The notes: generated by a model from the sequence alone, not told the origin. A stretch of 64,000 bases of DNA from Perkinsus olseni (GCA_013115135.1 JABANP010000129.1:1-64000); one strand, 5' to 3'. Shown: positions 46,116 through 57,700, counted from the stretch's first letter. A program made the numbers and translations.

Positions 46116-46328
46116 GCTCATCTAGGGGATTCCCGGGTATATAGTTGACTTTTTCCCCGGCATGAGTGTGGCGTCGAATCGCTGGGACCCTGGAGTGCAC
46201 CCGCTACAACCAGCAGGGTTCGACACTGGCGGTCTGTTGAAGCGATGGGAGAATATCAGACATCCTGTGTCACAGAAGAAGATGGTAGTAAAAGCATCGC
46301 TCCTCTCCGTACTAGTGGTACGGGGCCC

Positions 46329-46470
46329 GTGTGTGTGAGTTTGAAGCCCAACGCCGACAGTACGGCTTAGTTAGACTACCACCGATGTACCTTTCTGAGG
46401 GGGATGAGTTCAGCCTGCTGAGTCGGCCCTGTTTATCAAGCCAAGGGATGTGGATCTCAGAGCGCGGCCA
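46329..46470 (+). repeat. SINE-like repeat, copy 3
   Basis: See 20182-20335 and 16931-17036. The sequence GGCTTAGTTAGACTACC resembles an RNA polymerase III A-box. The copy is flanked by unrelated sequence, so the family is dispersed. No coding is seen in any copy. Confidence 0.8.
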
Positions 46471-47019
46471 TTGTCAGCTGGGGTACTTCCTTTCCTCCCG
46501 GCAGAATTCCCCCCCTCTGTAGTCTTAGAGATCGTGAGTTCTATCCCTGGAACCATTGATTTAAATCAACCATTAGAGTTGCAGCAGTACGGGTGCTTCG
46601 CGCGTTACGAAAAACACAACTCGTTACGAGTAAAATTCTGTAAAATGAGAATGGGCTATCAACGCGGCATGTCTTACCCGTGATCCCTTGTCTTCTGTTC
46701 AGGTAGTCTGCGACGCGTCAACTCCCGAGTATCGTCGAGGGAACTACTTGAAAATTACCGAACAGCCAAGCGGAGCGACGCTTAGCTACATGTACGTGAT
46801 TGGCGTGTTCCGTTGCATATCGTTGTGTGAAAAATCTATCCACCGGAATTCTTCACCCACTTCCTCGTGGCCCTTAATTTGACGCCCTTAATGTGCACCG
46901 GTATCTTTGCATGAGTATCTTCAGGCCCCGACCTGACTTGCGAGAGACACGCTTCCACCGAGGATTCCATCGACGGCACTACAGCGATATAGGGCAGGAC
47001 ATAGAGCGATTGTAGGAAC

Positions 47020-48899
47020 CTTTGATGCTGCTTCAACTAGGAGTGGCCCCGCCCTCCTTCAGGAAGCTCGAGGACCTGCGAGGCCGCAGGGGAGAGGCTG
47101 TTGCTAAGTGAGTAGCCCCAGAACGGGGCTCCGGGAAAAAGCCTTATGGGCGGTGCGTTTTCTTCCTTTACTCGTCGTGTGGCGAATTTGCTGCATACAC
47201 GAAAAACGACAGGTATCCTGTCCTGCTTATCGAAAATGAACGGGCTGCACATCTCGCACTGCGTGATGCATTTACCCAGTGTTCTCATGTTCGCATTCCT
47301 GTGGTCAGGGCCAGCGCGGAGGCGACGAGGCTCGACGCACAGCGGTGTCCCTTTAACGTCCTCACTGGCGAAGGCGGCGGCCGGGACGAGGACTTCGGAG
47401 GTAGGTCAACTCGCCGCTGGGCTTAGACTGGATGTGTTCGAGGTTATAAACCAACGCCGATTCCGGTTCAGTTGATTGGTCATGAAATATGATAATCTCT
47501 AGAAATCTTAGCCTGCTGTCGTGCCCACTTGCACCCGAGTAAAGCGGGGAAGTGGTAGCAGTAGCACCCGCAGTGGGTGCCTCAACATTAGTCGGATTGA
47601 GCGTGGAGGGATGAGCTTAATGCTAACAAGGTCTTTTCCTGATCCGAAGGTCGGGAGTTTGAACAGAGAGTTGCTCTGCTCTGACCTGCTCGACCTTCAT
47701 CAGTAATAGAGCCAGCAACCAGGCAGTAGCCTGTGTCTGCTGCCAACTAGCAGTTGGAGGCCACTACGGTTCAGTAGGACACGAGAGCTGCCCGACCCCA
47801 TACCCGGTCCGGTCGTCGATCCTCGTGCCACTGCGATTGACTGTGACGGTTTCATGCCTCGATAATGGGCGAGCGAGACTCCGGCGTATGGCGCGCGAAC
47901 AGGAAGACAGGAAAGACGTCCGCATGGGCACAGGCCAACGTTCGAACGCCCTCGCAGCGCTGGCGGTCTCCGGGATACCTTTCTATACGTTGCTCAATCT
48001 CTCACATCACAACAGCAGTACCCTCTGCAGCCTCGTACCTCACCGCTTGCATGGAAGCCCGAGCGTCATCCTCCGCCCTCGAAATCCCTCACGCGAAGAC
48101 ATGCGCTGCGTGTAGCGCACACAAATGATTGTTCCAACCTTGTGTGTTTCGTACGCAGCAGCTCCACGATCAGGCCTGAGTGAGCACAGGTGTAGCTCTC
48201 CTGGGAGGCGCGAACGGCCCAGGGACTCCTCTCCTCTACAACGGTCTGTTCCGAGGCTTCATTCACGCACGCGCGCACATGTCCGATCGAAAGACGCCGA
48301 GAATCGTTTCGCACATGCCCTGGAGGGGCTAATTATTGCATCCTCGACAACCAGCGTGGACGCCCTCCCCTCGCGAGGTGGCTACGGCTGTCGCCAGAGC
48401 GATGAGACTTGCCGCTGGTTCGATGTTTACTCACATTTCTCGCTCATAATCGCTCCTTGTGCATGCGTGCACAGCTAGCTGATTTCTCTGCAAATTAAGC
48501 TTAGGGGGAGCGGGTTAAACTCGCTCTCTTCCCGATGGCAACATCCACAAACGCTGGTCCCCGTCAGGCCTCGGTAAGGCGATACTCAACCCAACACAAT
48601 CGATGTCTTCCATCTTCTTGGAGCACCATCGGGACGAAATTAACAGGATGAGGGCGTCCAAACACAGGTAGACGGAGCGCAGCTTGTCCACTGGAAATCG
48701 GGCCTTCAGGTTCTTCGAGCCGTTCAAGCCGTCCCCGTCTTCCCACCGAGCGAAGCAGCTCCACACGGAAGGGTTCACCATCACTCAGAGGGAGAGCATG
48801 ATCTTGGGTAAGAAAGCAGCAGCAAAAGCGCGGCGTAGCCTTGCTATGGTCAGGACGGGTTCCGGGCCGTCACAGACTGAAGTCGATTGGGGTGGATGA
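47020..48899 (+). CDS. Unknown gene, 3' exons resolved
   Basis: The last two exons are clear: 48568..48667 (GKAILNPTQSMSSIFLEHHR) and 48710..48899 (RFFEPFKPSPSSHRAKQLHTE ... SQTEVDWGG, stop), joined in phase over a 42-base intron. Likely upstream exons lie at about 47020-47107 (LGVAPPSFRKLEDLRGRRGE), 47308-47400 (RASAEATRLDAQRCPFNVL, donor GTAGGT) and 47870-47960 (RLRRMAREQEDRKDVRMG). The protein is basic, with no membrane span in these parts. It looks like a nucleic-acid-associated or structural protein by composition only. The family is not recognised and the upstream joins were not closed. Confidence 0.5.
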
Positions 48900-48952
48900 C
48901 AACTTCCGACATAAACAAGCGAGGTGAGGAGTCTTGTGCTTCTTCTTTTTTA

Positions 48953-49085
48953 TGCTACCATCGCGAGGATGATGATTTTTGTGCAAGCATGGGCTCCCCC
49001 TCTTTTGTGCTACCATCGCGAGGATAACCGTTTTCATGCACGCATGGGCTCCCCCTCTTTTATGCTACCATCGCGAGGATAATCT
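48953..49085 (+). repeat. 55-base tandem repeat, about 2.4 copies
   Basis: TGCTACCATCGCGAGGAT begins units at 48953, 49008 and 49063; each unit continues with GGGCTCCCCCTCTTTT. It follows the stop at 48899 and precedes the secreted-protein gene. Confidence 0.9.
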
Positions 49086-49275
49086 GTCATCAGCTTACCT
49101 GCACTCCCGAGTCCTCGTGGTCCTGCCCGTTTCCCAGGTTCCCTGAATACACACGAGAAGCTGTGCTGAACAAGAATACCTCCCAGATTCACCTCGGGTG
49201 ATCTGGATTATGTGCATGCGTGCAAATGTCGTCCACTCACCTTCAGGGCTAATTGTGTTCTCTCGCGGGTGTCCA

Positions 49276-49350
49276 ATCCTGAAACTCAGAATCGATTGGG
49301 GAACCGCGTCATTTTCCGTATTAAAATCAATTCTGAGCTTCAGAATTGTT
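49276..49350. repeat. Short inverted repeat (MITE-like)
   Basis: CTGAAACTCAGAATCGATT and AATCAATTCTGAGCTTCAG face each other across about 35 bases. The left-arm motif recurs at 30.97 kb and TTCTGAGTTTCAGAATTGG at 37.06 kb, so this is a small dispersed family. It lies 55 bases before the ATG of the next gene and may affect its 5' UTR. Confidence 0.6.
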
Positions 49351-49403
49351 CTGTCGAACGACGGGCTTGCCCCCAGAACCGACTTGTTCAGGATTTTATC
49401 AAG

Positions 49404-49865
49404 ATGATACCAACTTTCCGCCAACTCCTAAACTTCGCCCTGGTCCCACTCGTCCTCAGCATGGCTGGTCCCTCTGGACGCTACTGCGCTGACGACGGAA
49501 GCTACCACGGTGCCCTCGAGTTCGATTCCGCTAGTCGAACTTTTGCCTTCGAGTTCACCAACTACGGGAAGCGTGTGGTGGCCCCGGGTATCGAGTACAA
49601 GATGGACGATGTTGTCGCTGGCGAGATCTCTCTCCTTGAGGTGGATACCACCAACAAGAGGTTCATTGAAGTTCTGAAGCCTTTCAAGAATCTCTTGACT
49701 CCGGACGATTTTCGCCACATTTTTCACTTTGAGCTGAACAACACTCTGGAAGTGAACTATCGCGGCGTGAAGATGTCGTATCTGAGCAAGCAGAGATGCT
49801 CCGGTGACGCAGAGAGCAGCGAGCATAAGTCCCTGAGAGGGAACGATGATGCTCGTGAGAAGTGA
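49404..49865 (+). CDS. Secreted protein, 153 residues, single exon
   Basis: The ATG at 49404 is followed by a clean signal peptide (FRQLLNFALVPLVLSMAG). The mature part begins RYCADDGSYHGALEF and continues with alternating strands (TFAFEFTNYGKRVV, EYKMDDVVAGEISLLEV), a LTPDDFRHIFHFEL segment and a charged C-terminus. It has two Cys (one near each end), no membrane span and no intron, unlike most genes here. The pattern suggests a small beta-rich secreted protein, perhaps a lineage-specific family. I do not recognise it. Confidence 0.85.
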   Translation: MIPTFRQLLNFALVPLVLSMAGPSGRYCADDGSYHGALEFDSASRTFAFEFTNYGKRVVAPGIEYKMDDVVAGEISLLEVDTTNKRFIEVLKPFKNLLTPDDFRHIFHFELNNTLEVNYRGVKMSYLSKQRCSGDAESSEHKSLRGNDDAREK

Positions 49866-50204
49866 TCAGTACTTTTTTTCGCTGTTGTAGTCGTCTTTCT
49901 GATGGCTATCGGCCCTAGTGCACCAACTTTACTGTCTGTTTTCAATAGTAACTGCAGCTGCTTCAAATCATTGCTTTTACGGAAACATTAACGATCTTAT
50001 TCAATAACCTGATTATTATTTTTGACAAGTGTATGATATTGTTATTTCCGAGCCCGACACACGGGCACTAGGTAATCCTTATTCAGTATGAGTACAATCA
50101 GGAAGATAGTATACACGGTTATATCCCCACCTACGGGGCTTCTAACCGATTCATCGGAATGATGCTGCTGCTGTTGTGTAAAGAGAGTTGGTCTCGACGA
50201 CGCG

Positions 50205-50325
50205 TGATTGAGAGCACAACGCCCGGGTTGCCATCTGGAGTCCAATCTTCGTCTTCTTGTCATCGACGATTTAGCTCAGCTCCAGCGTAGTTTCCCTTCG
50301 AAGCAAGACAGGATCGGTGATATAC
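50205..50325 (+). repeat. Dispersed repeat R2, copy 3
   Basis: Matches the copies at 45.83 and 46.01 kb; see that entry. Confidence 0.65.
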
Positions 50326-50399
50326 TAATTACAATGGAGTTTCATTCTCGATTCGTTAAGTGCAAAAAAACGAAGAACCGAGATATGAAAAGTGAAAGT

Positions 50400-51034
50400 G
50401 TTTTTCGCTAGTGGTTTTCAAACCGCGGATGAAATTCTAGTGCGGAAAACTTCGAGCGGAGACGTTCCGGTGCTTCGTAGAGCGATTGCCTGTGTGAGCG
50501 GAGCGAAGCTCGATAGTTCGAGGCTCGTCAGTGGCGAGTACGACAGTGAGTGTGTGAAATGTCGAACGCTGCTGCTGGCGAGATCCGAAGGGCACTCCTG
50601 GCTCACCCGAGACTGCAGATCCCCGCAGATCTCAGAAGAAGAGGCGATGAGGTCCGTGTTGCCGCTGGGCTGCTCGCTCGTATCATCGGATTCTTTCGTT
50701 CGCATAAGCATGGTCCCCACTTGCTTTGGTTGTTGATCTGGACTGTATGATATCATAAATCGCTCATCAGATCGGGCGAGTTGGGCGATGGGTGGTATGG
50801 TGATGTCTCCTCCGTGATGCATTTACACTCGTGATCACCTTCAGCAGTTGGGGTTCGAGGAATTGCCGACCGTCCGACTCTCGTTGACGGCTTTCGTAAC
50901 GAAAGTTTCGTTCGTCTCAGAATGATTACTAGCCTCTCATACAAAGCTGGTCTCGAGTATGCGCTAGAATCAATGCGTTTACCATTGACCGCAACAAACC
51001 TCTGTGATGCACTCATTCTCGTGGTCATCTTCAG
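50400..51034 (+). other. Uncertain region, may hold the transporter 5' exon
   Basis: A short frame at 50559-50750 (MSNAAAGEIRRALLAHPRLQIP..) and other small frames are present. The transporter exon at 51035 needs an upstream start exon, which should lie here, but none was found with matching phase. Confidence 0.3.
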
Positions 51035-52707
51035 CCGGCCCGAGAGAATAGCGCTGACTCACCGCGAGTCCGAGCGGGCACTCCGTTGAGTACCGTCCTA
51101 AACATGCTGAATACGATGGTTGGCACAGGTGAGCTCTCAGACACCCTCATCAGCGTCTTCGATGTTCACATCAGGTATCTTCGCTCTGCCCTTTTGTATG
51201 TCCCTCTCGAACCCAGTGGTTACCACCATTACGCTGGTGGCCGTGGCAATCATCTCATACATAGCGATGTAGGCCCGCTGTAACTAGGCCTCCTAGTTTC
51301 TATTCAGCGAGAGCTTAGTTCCTTCATCCAAGGTGCAGAGTGAGAGGCTGAAAATGGTTTTCTTTACACCGTTCAATGTAGCCGCGTCGTCGATATTTTA
51401 TCTGCTCTTTTCACAGTTGGACGCACGCGAAGCCAGCCGGACAGAACAACCCTCGTCCTTCGTCAGGTTAACAGTCGGTATGATCCTTCCCGGTTTCGTC
51501 TTCGAGGACAGCTACCACGCCATGGCCAGTAAACTGTGCAGGGGCGCTACGACCATACGTGTCATCGATTGGACTCTTTGCCTCAGCTTAGTTGGAGTAG
51601 GTTAATTCGCTCGCTCCCAGCATATACTTTTTCTCCTTCGCCTCGTTCGTTCGTTCAAATCATTCCTCGACGGCTATGTTGAATGAACTCGCTGTCTCAG
51701 GTGGTCGCCATGCTACTCGTTGTATCATACGACTGCTTCTCCATCGAGTTGGCTTCCGTCATCCCCACCTCGAGGCCTCTCAGTGGTCTGGTACTGGCCG
51801 CCATCGGCTGCGTGTTGTCTTGGCCAAAGTCCCTCCACGGTATGAGGTTCATCTCGGGCGTCGGGGTGCTGTTGCTGATCTCCGCCTGGGCACTTGTGAT
51901 CGCCACTGCTGTGCTGGGCTGCCCTTCCGAGCCAGGAGATACCGCAGAGTCAACACACGAAAGGCTTCATTGTCAATGCGTCTACGGTGAGTTCATCAAT
52001 AGCGTTGATTATTACAATATGAATCGATCAGATACTGGGAACAGCGATGCTTGTCTTCGGCTGCCACGTGAACCTTCCCCGACTGTACTCCGAGTTGCCC
52101 TTGAAGACCCGACCACAAAATGCCGATCATCATGGCTCTATCCATCGTCATCACAATTACCATCTATCTAGCGTTCGCTCTGGCTGCAGTGTCGAGCCCT
52201 TGCTTCGGGTACGGCCAGAGCAGCAACATTCTGCTCTCCCTTCCCCACACAACAGCCTTCGCCGCCTTACGCGTCGGGTTCGGCGTCATTTCCCTCACTA
52301 AGATTCCGCTGGCTGTCCATCCCATCCGGCACATATTACTCGGAGAGCACACAGAAGAGTCTCACCGGCCCTGCATACGCCTTCTTCACCCTCGCCATCA
52401 TTGCGCTAGCATACGCCCTCTTCGTAACGTTCACAGCCCTTGTCTGACATCACCTCGGTGGTCGGAGCCCTGGGCGTGTTGGGGTCGATGATGTTCTTCC
52501 CGTCCATCCTACTGTATCAATCGAGCAAAGGCTATGGTATGAGTGCTCATTCTGACTGCTCTTCTAAGTCACGGTGGGTCGATGACTGCTGGATATTGGA
52601 GCATCCGCCAGCGCCGCGCCGTGTCGATTTTCCTGGCGGTCTGCGGAGGGATCGCGGCCGTGGTGACCCTGCCCGGAATTGTGATGAAGGTTTTTTATTT
52701 CTTCTAG
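51035..52707 (+). CDS. Amino acid transporter (AAAP / Aa_trans family)
   Basis: Exons 51035..51128, 51175..51268, 51308..51596, 51701..51986, 52045..52513 and 52569..52707; introns are 39-104 bases. Family hallmarks in order: STVLNMLNTMVGTGIFALPF (first helix), DSYHAMASKL, LSWPKSLHGMRFISGVGVLL, AMLVFGCHVNLPRLYSEL, GYGQSSNILLSLP, KIPLAVHPIR, AFFTLAIIALAYALFV, LSDITSVVGALGVLG and a last helix AVSIFLAVCGGIAAVV. About ten membrane helices are expected. It would carry amino acids across the plasma or vacuolar membrane. In the fifth exon the frame slips +1 three times (extra C at 52116, C at 52330, G at 52436), each within a conserved segment. It could therefore be a young pseudogene or reflect assembly insertions. 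The start exon is missing. Confidence 0.85.
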
Positions 52708-53215
52708 ACCGTTTCATGCATTGTTATATTTTCATTCGCGGAGATTGGCTTTGCCGTTTTGTCAATGACAGGCTGCAAGAGAAGTTTATCCCGCGCTCAG
52801 CCAGAGGGATTTTATAGGAAGTTTGTGCGAGCGGATAAAGCTTGTGCGCGGAAGCGATTGTTCCTGTCTTATGTTAGCTCGAATCTCGCACCCTTCACTT
52901 CTTGAGGACAATTGAATTGTCACAATTCGAGGAAGGGAAACTTGGTGCCCTGCGCGGAGATCTTACACGGTTTAGTGAGAACTTGCATAGCTATTATATA
53001 TCCCAGAGGACCTCTGAATCTCCGACCTTTCTGCGAGAAGGGCTGCATCAACACGCATCCATAAAGGCGTTAAGTTTCCTAAATGAATAATTTGACCCTA
53101 ACTTACTATTCGTGAAGATGGCTATTCGTACCCTAGTTTAGGTTGACAATTGCGTTACACTCTCTGTCGGAGAGTCCCGAAACTTCTCATGCAGTTTTGT
53201 ACTTCGTCGGTTGTC

Positions 53216-56200
53216 ATGGAGTCGGCTATCTTACTGGTTATCGGATATCTTACCGGCTCCGCGTTTTCCACGCTTGATGAAGGTGAGCACGATTCTCCTC
53301 AGAGTTGCATTAGCGGGCTTCTCGTTTCAGGCGCCTCTTCCGGAGGCCCATTCTGTCCTAGCAGCACTGGGAAGCAGGTCTTCGGGTATAAACAAGCTTC
53401 AGAGAGAAACAAGTACCCTGCCATGCTTCCATGAACTTCGCTACAGTCGACATCTAGATATTTCTACCTCACCGTTGATGCCGAGTCCAGAGGCAGCACG
53501 ACCCCTACATTTCTATATATGGTTGGTGGCCCCGGAGGAAGCAGCGTGGCTGCTGCTCTGGGCGTGATTGGTCCGTGCCATCTCGATGTCGACAACAAAA
53601 CACCGCAGCTGAACGAGTAAGCCGTAGTTCCAATCCTAACCTCGTATCGACCTGCCGGTAGATTTTCCTGGACGAAGAGGGCGAGGGGCATCTTTATCGA
53701 TGGTCCCGGGTCCGTTGGCTTCAGCGAGGGGCAAATCGAGAAGACCCTAGATGACTATGTGAAACATATGTAAGAGCGCACAACTTACTGAATAGTTCAA
53801 TCAACATTACACTACAGGTATAATGTGCTCATACAGATCGTCGAAGATCAGCCAGAGTTCGGTCAAGATCTACACCTGGTCGGCGCGTCTTTCGATGGTA
53901 ACCTTCAGCAGCCGCGCTTCTCCTTTAAACACTCGAGTGCTCAGCCTTGACGGCAAGTCGACTTGCGAGTACCATCATCGCGGACCGGCCGGCCAGCATC
54001 GGTCTCAGGGGCGTCATAGTGCTCAATGGAGTCAGCGGGACCATCCATAGGTGAGCTCACCAGACTTCCTCAGTGGAGCTTTTCTCCGTGAACTATTTGC
54101 CGCAATCGGGTACAGAGAGGACTACCATTCCTCCATGAATCTATAATCCCCTCTATTGGAGTTGTGGTCCGCGTTTTATTTAAATAGCACCGACTAGTGA
54201 GACAATACCCGACCAGCATACAGACTAGCAACACAATATCCGGATCACCAAGACGGTAGAAGATAATAATAGGACAACTAAAGATCTCTGGTATTAACCA
54301 GATACAGCACATTACCGTCGATGAAGGGACCTAGCAGTACGTAGTCGCACCAGATAGTACATTGTACTATCTTGTTGTACTAAGTATACTCACAAAATCA
54401 CTTAGAGCAGCAGTAGCTCAAGCTTCGAGCCTAAAATGACCATAGCTTAGATGTGCGATCAGTGCAAATCTCTCTCGCCCGAAACCTTCCGGGCATGCGA
54501 CCAATGTTAATCGCGCTCGCCCTAAACTAGAATCACTACATAGGGCTGCATAAGAAGAATTATCCGTAATCTCTGCTGAACACGGAATGGTAGAACAGTT
54601 CGATGAAAAGATGAAATTTGAATGCGCGTGGTGTTAGTGCTAAAATCACACTTAGAAATGGAGACAGAAAAAGACCGGGCAGCACAATTGTCTACAAATG
54701 ACAAGCAGTCGCTAGAGCGACGAACTGTGGGACATTGACGGTATTCTCAGGTTCGAGGGCTGTACGAAAATGGCAAAGGCGAGAAAACTGGTGGACTCTC
54801 GAATGTGAATGAATCATCCTCTTCAGAGGTCCACTACCATCATGTTCAGGATGAGGGCGATGAAATCTTACATGCCGCAGTGCGCTGCAGAGATGGAAGC
54901 TTGCCAACCGGACGCCCCCGGTGGAGAACCCAAAGCTGGTATGGAACGCGTTGAATGGCCGCGCTAATGCGCTGCATGCTCAGAGGAGTGCCAAGACGCC
55001 GTTAATACGTGCCACTGGCGGATCATAACCCCCGTGAGAGAAAGAGGCACGAGCCAGTAAGAGGGAATTTTGGAGGAGCTAGAGCTCTCGTGGAGAGCTC
55101 TAGCTCCCGACGAGAGCTCTATTTTTCGTACCTAGGTAGTAGCCACTACATTGCATGAAAATTCTGCGTTGAACTCGGAAGCTTTTCCCAGAGGCATGTC
55201 TCTTCTTCAAGGCGAGAGAGGCAGGCAAAACGTCCCCGGATCTATCGTAGAGAAATGCGGAACGATTTCTTGTGGGGGAAACCTCTAGCTGTGGTTCGAT
55301 GTGATTAGGATCACCCTTGTGTGTGCGGCCCGGGCGAGCGCGAAAGTTTGTGCGGGCTGTGGCACCCGATCTCTGGCTAGTGAGCTTGTCGTGGCGTAAT
55401 ATATGGAGGTGTTGGTGGATGTGCAAAGAAGTGTTATAGCTCTTTCCCATCCCTCCCATTCCCTTGACGTTGGGGGACCCGGAGCGGCTCGGGGTTTTGG
55501 AGTTTGATGGTCTTGACGTAATTCCTTACCCTAGCTACTCCCGGGTCTGCATTCGCGAATCCGGTCTCGAGGAGGTGTCCCCTCTCGCGGGTTCTGGTTT
55601 CGCGTATGCCTCTCCCAACCTCAGCGTCTATGGGTTTCCCCTCAGCCGAGTTGTTTTGTCTAGGTACGACGTTCGGGCGAAGATAGGCAAAGAGTCGGAC
55701 TTCCACCCAATCAGAATGGGCAAAGTACGTAGACCAATGTGCCGACACTGATGCCCACTGGAAATATGGTTGCTGCGCAGGTCGATAGATTCTTCAACCG
55801 AGCAGATTTTCAAGCCAAGCTCGGTGTTAGTAGGAATCCATGGCACACAGTCGATGAGGACGTGAGTGTGAGCGTGTCGTGTTATGACCTCAGTTCGAGT
55901 CTTCAGGCCTTCTTGAGATTTACCAAGTATCACTCTGTCGATATTAGCCCTGGGATAAATCAAGCTCTCGACGCCGGACTGAAAGTGAGGTTTTGGATTT
56001 CATGCTCTTGCTGTTGGCTGGCTCTCTTCCTCGCTGGCGTTGGAGCGTGGGCTCCCTCTCCACGAAAGCCGGGCTGTCGCACCGCATCAGCAGGGTGGGC
56101 AGGAGGTTGTTTGAAGAACAAAATATATCAAGTATACTCGAGATGCTGATCTCTTCCACTCACTTCGGATCGAACCACCAACTAGCTCCAACACAAAGCT

Positions 56201-56824
56201 AATGTCCGCTCGCATGCCGGGCGCCATCGCCGAGTAAACTGGCCCATTGAGTTGGCCTCGGTTCCTGACTGAAGTGATTGACTTGATTGGAGAGGGAGAA
56301 GTTCTTCCGAAGAACAGTTCTTCCCAGGTGCTGGTTCTCAGCGGGTCCGAAGATTACACGACGAACGCAGTTGGGCTCCTCAGCTGGGCTAAATCATTGA
56401 AAGGTGTGACGAACTACGGCCGGGAGCTCGGGAGGGCTCGCAAGAAGACACTCAAGGTTGGGCGATGCATAGCTAGGGAGTCCAAAAGAATACTGTTGTT
56501 TTTTAGTTTGAAGATGGAGGAGTTGTGGGAACCATTCGTTCCAGGAAATTTTCTAACAACGCCAGGTTTGCTTTCGTCGAGGTGATTAACGTACTTCACT
56601 CGTCGTTGACTTTGTAACTCTGAACGCAGTGGCTTCTGCTACAGCGGCGACTCGAGTGAACTCCGGATGAATACGATTGTCATTTGCTGCCATCATACCT
56701 CGCCGCTCTAACGTGAGACTTCTGTCAGGTGGAAGGTGCGGGACACTGTCCGATGAACAACAACCCTTCTGGGCTGCAGCAAACTGTTGAGGCTTTCTTT
56801 AATGGAGCCCTTTGGGGCAGCTGA
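53216..56824 (+). CDS. Serine carboxypeptidase (S10), 14 exons, 441 residues
   Basis: It removes C-terminal residues in lysosome-like vacuoles or outside the cell. Exons: 53216..53282, 53331..53412, 53458..53616, 53662..53769, 53818..53897, 53945..54050, 54074..54109, 54829..54938, 54985..55057, 55664..55724, 55781..55984, 56328..56403, 56514..56581, 56729..56824; the sum is 1326 bases with all phases matching. Signal peptide MESAILLVIGYLTGSAFS. Hallmarks: MVGGPGGSS, EFSWTKRARGIFIDGPGSVGFSE, nucleophile Ser163 in GASFD (GESYAG in most relatives), GVIVLNGVS, a four-Cys region (QCAAEMEACQ, ECQDAVNTC), YDVR, catalytic Asp371 in SGSEDYTTN and His416 in GAGHCP. The triad is complete and the length typical. 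Two introns are long (719 and 606 bases). Confidence 0.95.
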
Positions 56825-57700
56825 GGACCTTCGTCCCATGTCGCGCTAACAACAACGATGAAAGATGTTCTTGTCGAAGATTTCTCCTTAGATTCGTGTC
56901 TTATTGATTTCTTCTCTAAGCCGTGGCAGCATGGTAACACTGTAATCACTCGACCGGATATCCCCTTGGTCCAACTTTTGATGAGTTTATTGTGTTTGCG
57001 ACCCTCACACATACCACTGGACAAAATCCAACAATCTTGCAGGAAATTCAACCAGCACACTGGCGTTAATGGCTTTGGTGTCTTGGTAAGTTGCCAATGG
57101 TAACAACAATGACATGAAGCTATAACATTCTCTTCTGCCCATCGTTGTTCGAGCACTGAATGCCACTTCCAACCATGATAATGGAGGGGTAGCTGCTTAA
57201 TGTAGTCCAACTTTTCATCGCTCTATGCTCAGCAATCCCAACTCAACCGACAGCTGCTGTAGAACAGCACGTGCTTGTTGTTAGATTTCAGCTATTGAAC
57301 GCCTCCCGATTCTCTCAAAACACAACCATTGACGGTAGAACGTGAAGCGCGATTGGTGTTAACCATTAGGGAACTCAAGTCAATGGTTTAGTGGAATCCT
57401 TAGATTCTGCCTTCACACTTGAACTACAGTAATAGGATCATCTACTAGCGTCGGCTAAGCTAAGGTTTCATAGTTTTGCACTTGCACAACTCCATCCCCC
57501 TTCCCCTAGAGACGAAAGCAGGCGGAGAAAGTGATAGTAACAATTTATGACGCTCCAAAAAGCGCTTCGTTACAATTGATAGGAGCCTCTAGAAGAATTA
57601 CAACCATTTGGCTGCGTCGTCAAGCTCACGACAGGGAGACAAGCAGAGTCCTCCCCCCCAAATTGGGGCCCCAATAGCAAAGAATGAATGGATGAAGAAA
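56825..57700. other. Region without a resolved gene
   Basis: A short plus-strand frame at 56858-57103 (FFSKPWQHGNTVITRPDIPL) and opposing frames give no consistent coding picture. No RNA gene or clear repeat is seen. Confidence 0.4.

Noticed and set aside
54074..54146. Early stop giving a 224-residue truncated carboxypeptidase
   Set aside because: A GTACAG donor at 54110 and the exon at 54829 restore phase and lead to the full 441-residue protein with Asp and His, so the stop is intronic.
54915..54984. Apparent +1 frameshift at a C-run in the carboxypeptidase
   Set aside because: A 46-base intron (GTATGG..GCTCAG) joins to a second Cys-pair segment in the right phase, so no frameshift is needed.
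55434..55748. Overlapping open frames on both strands, about 95-104 codons
   Set aside because: They lie in a 606-base intron of the carboxypeptidase; exons 55057 and 55664 join in exact phase and complete the protein without them.
55725..55780. Apparent double +1 frameshift in the carboxypeptidase
   Set aside because: A normal 56-base GT-AG intron (GTACGT..GCGCAG) explains the frame change completely.
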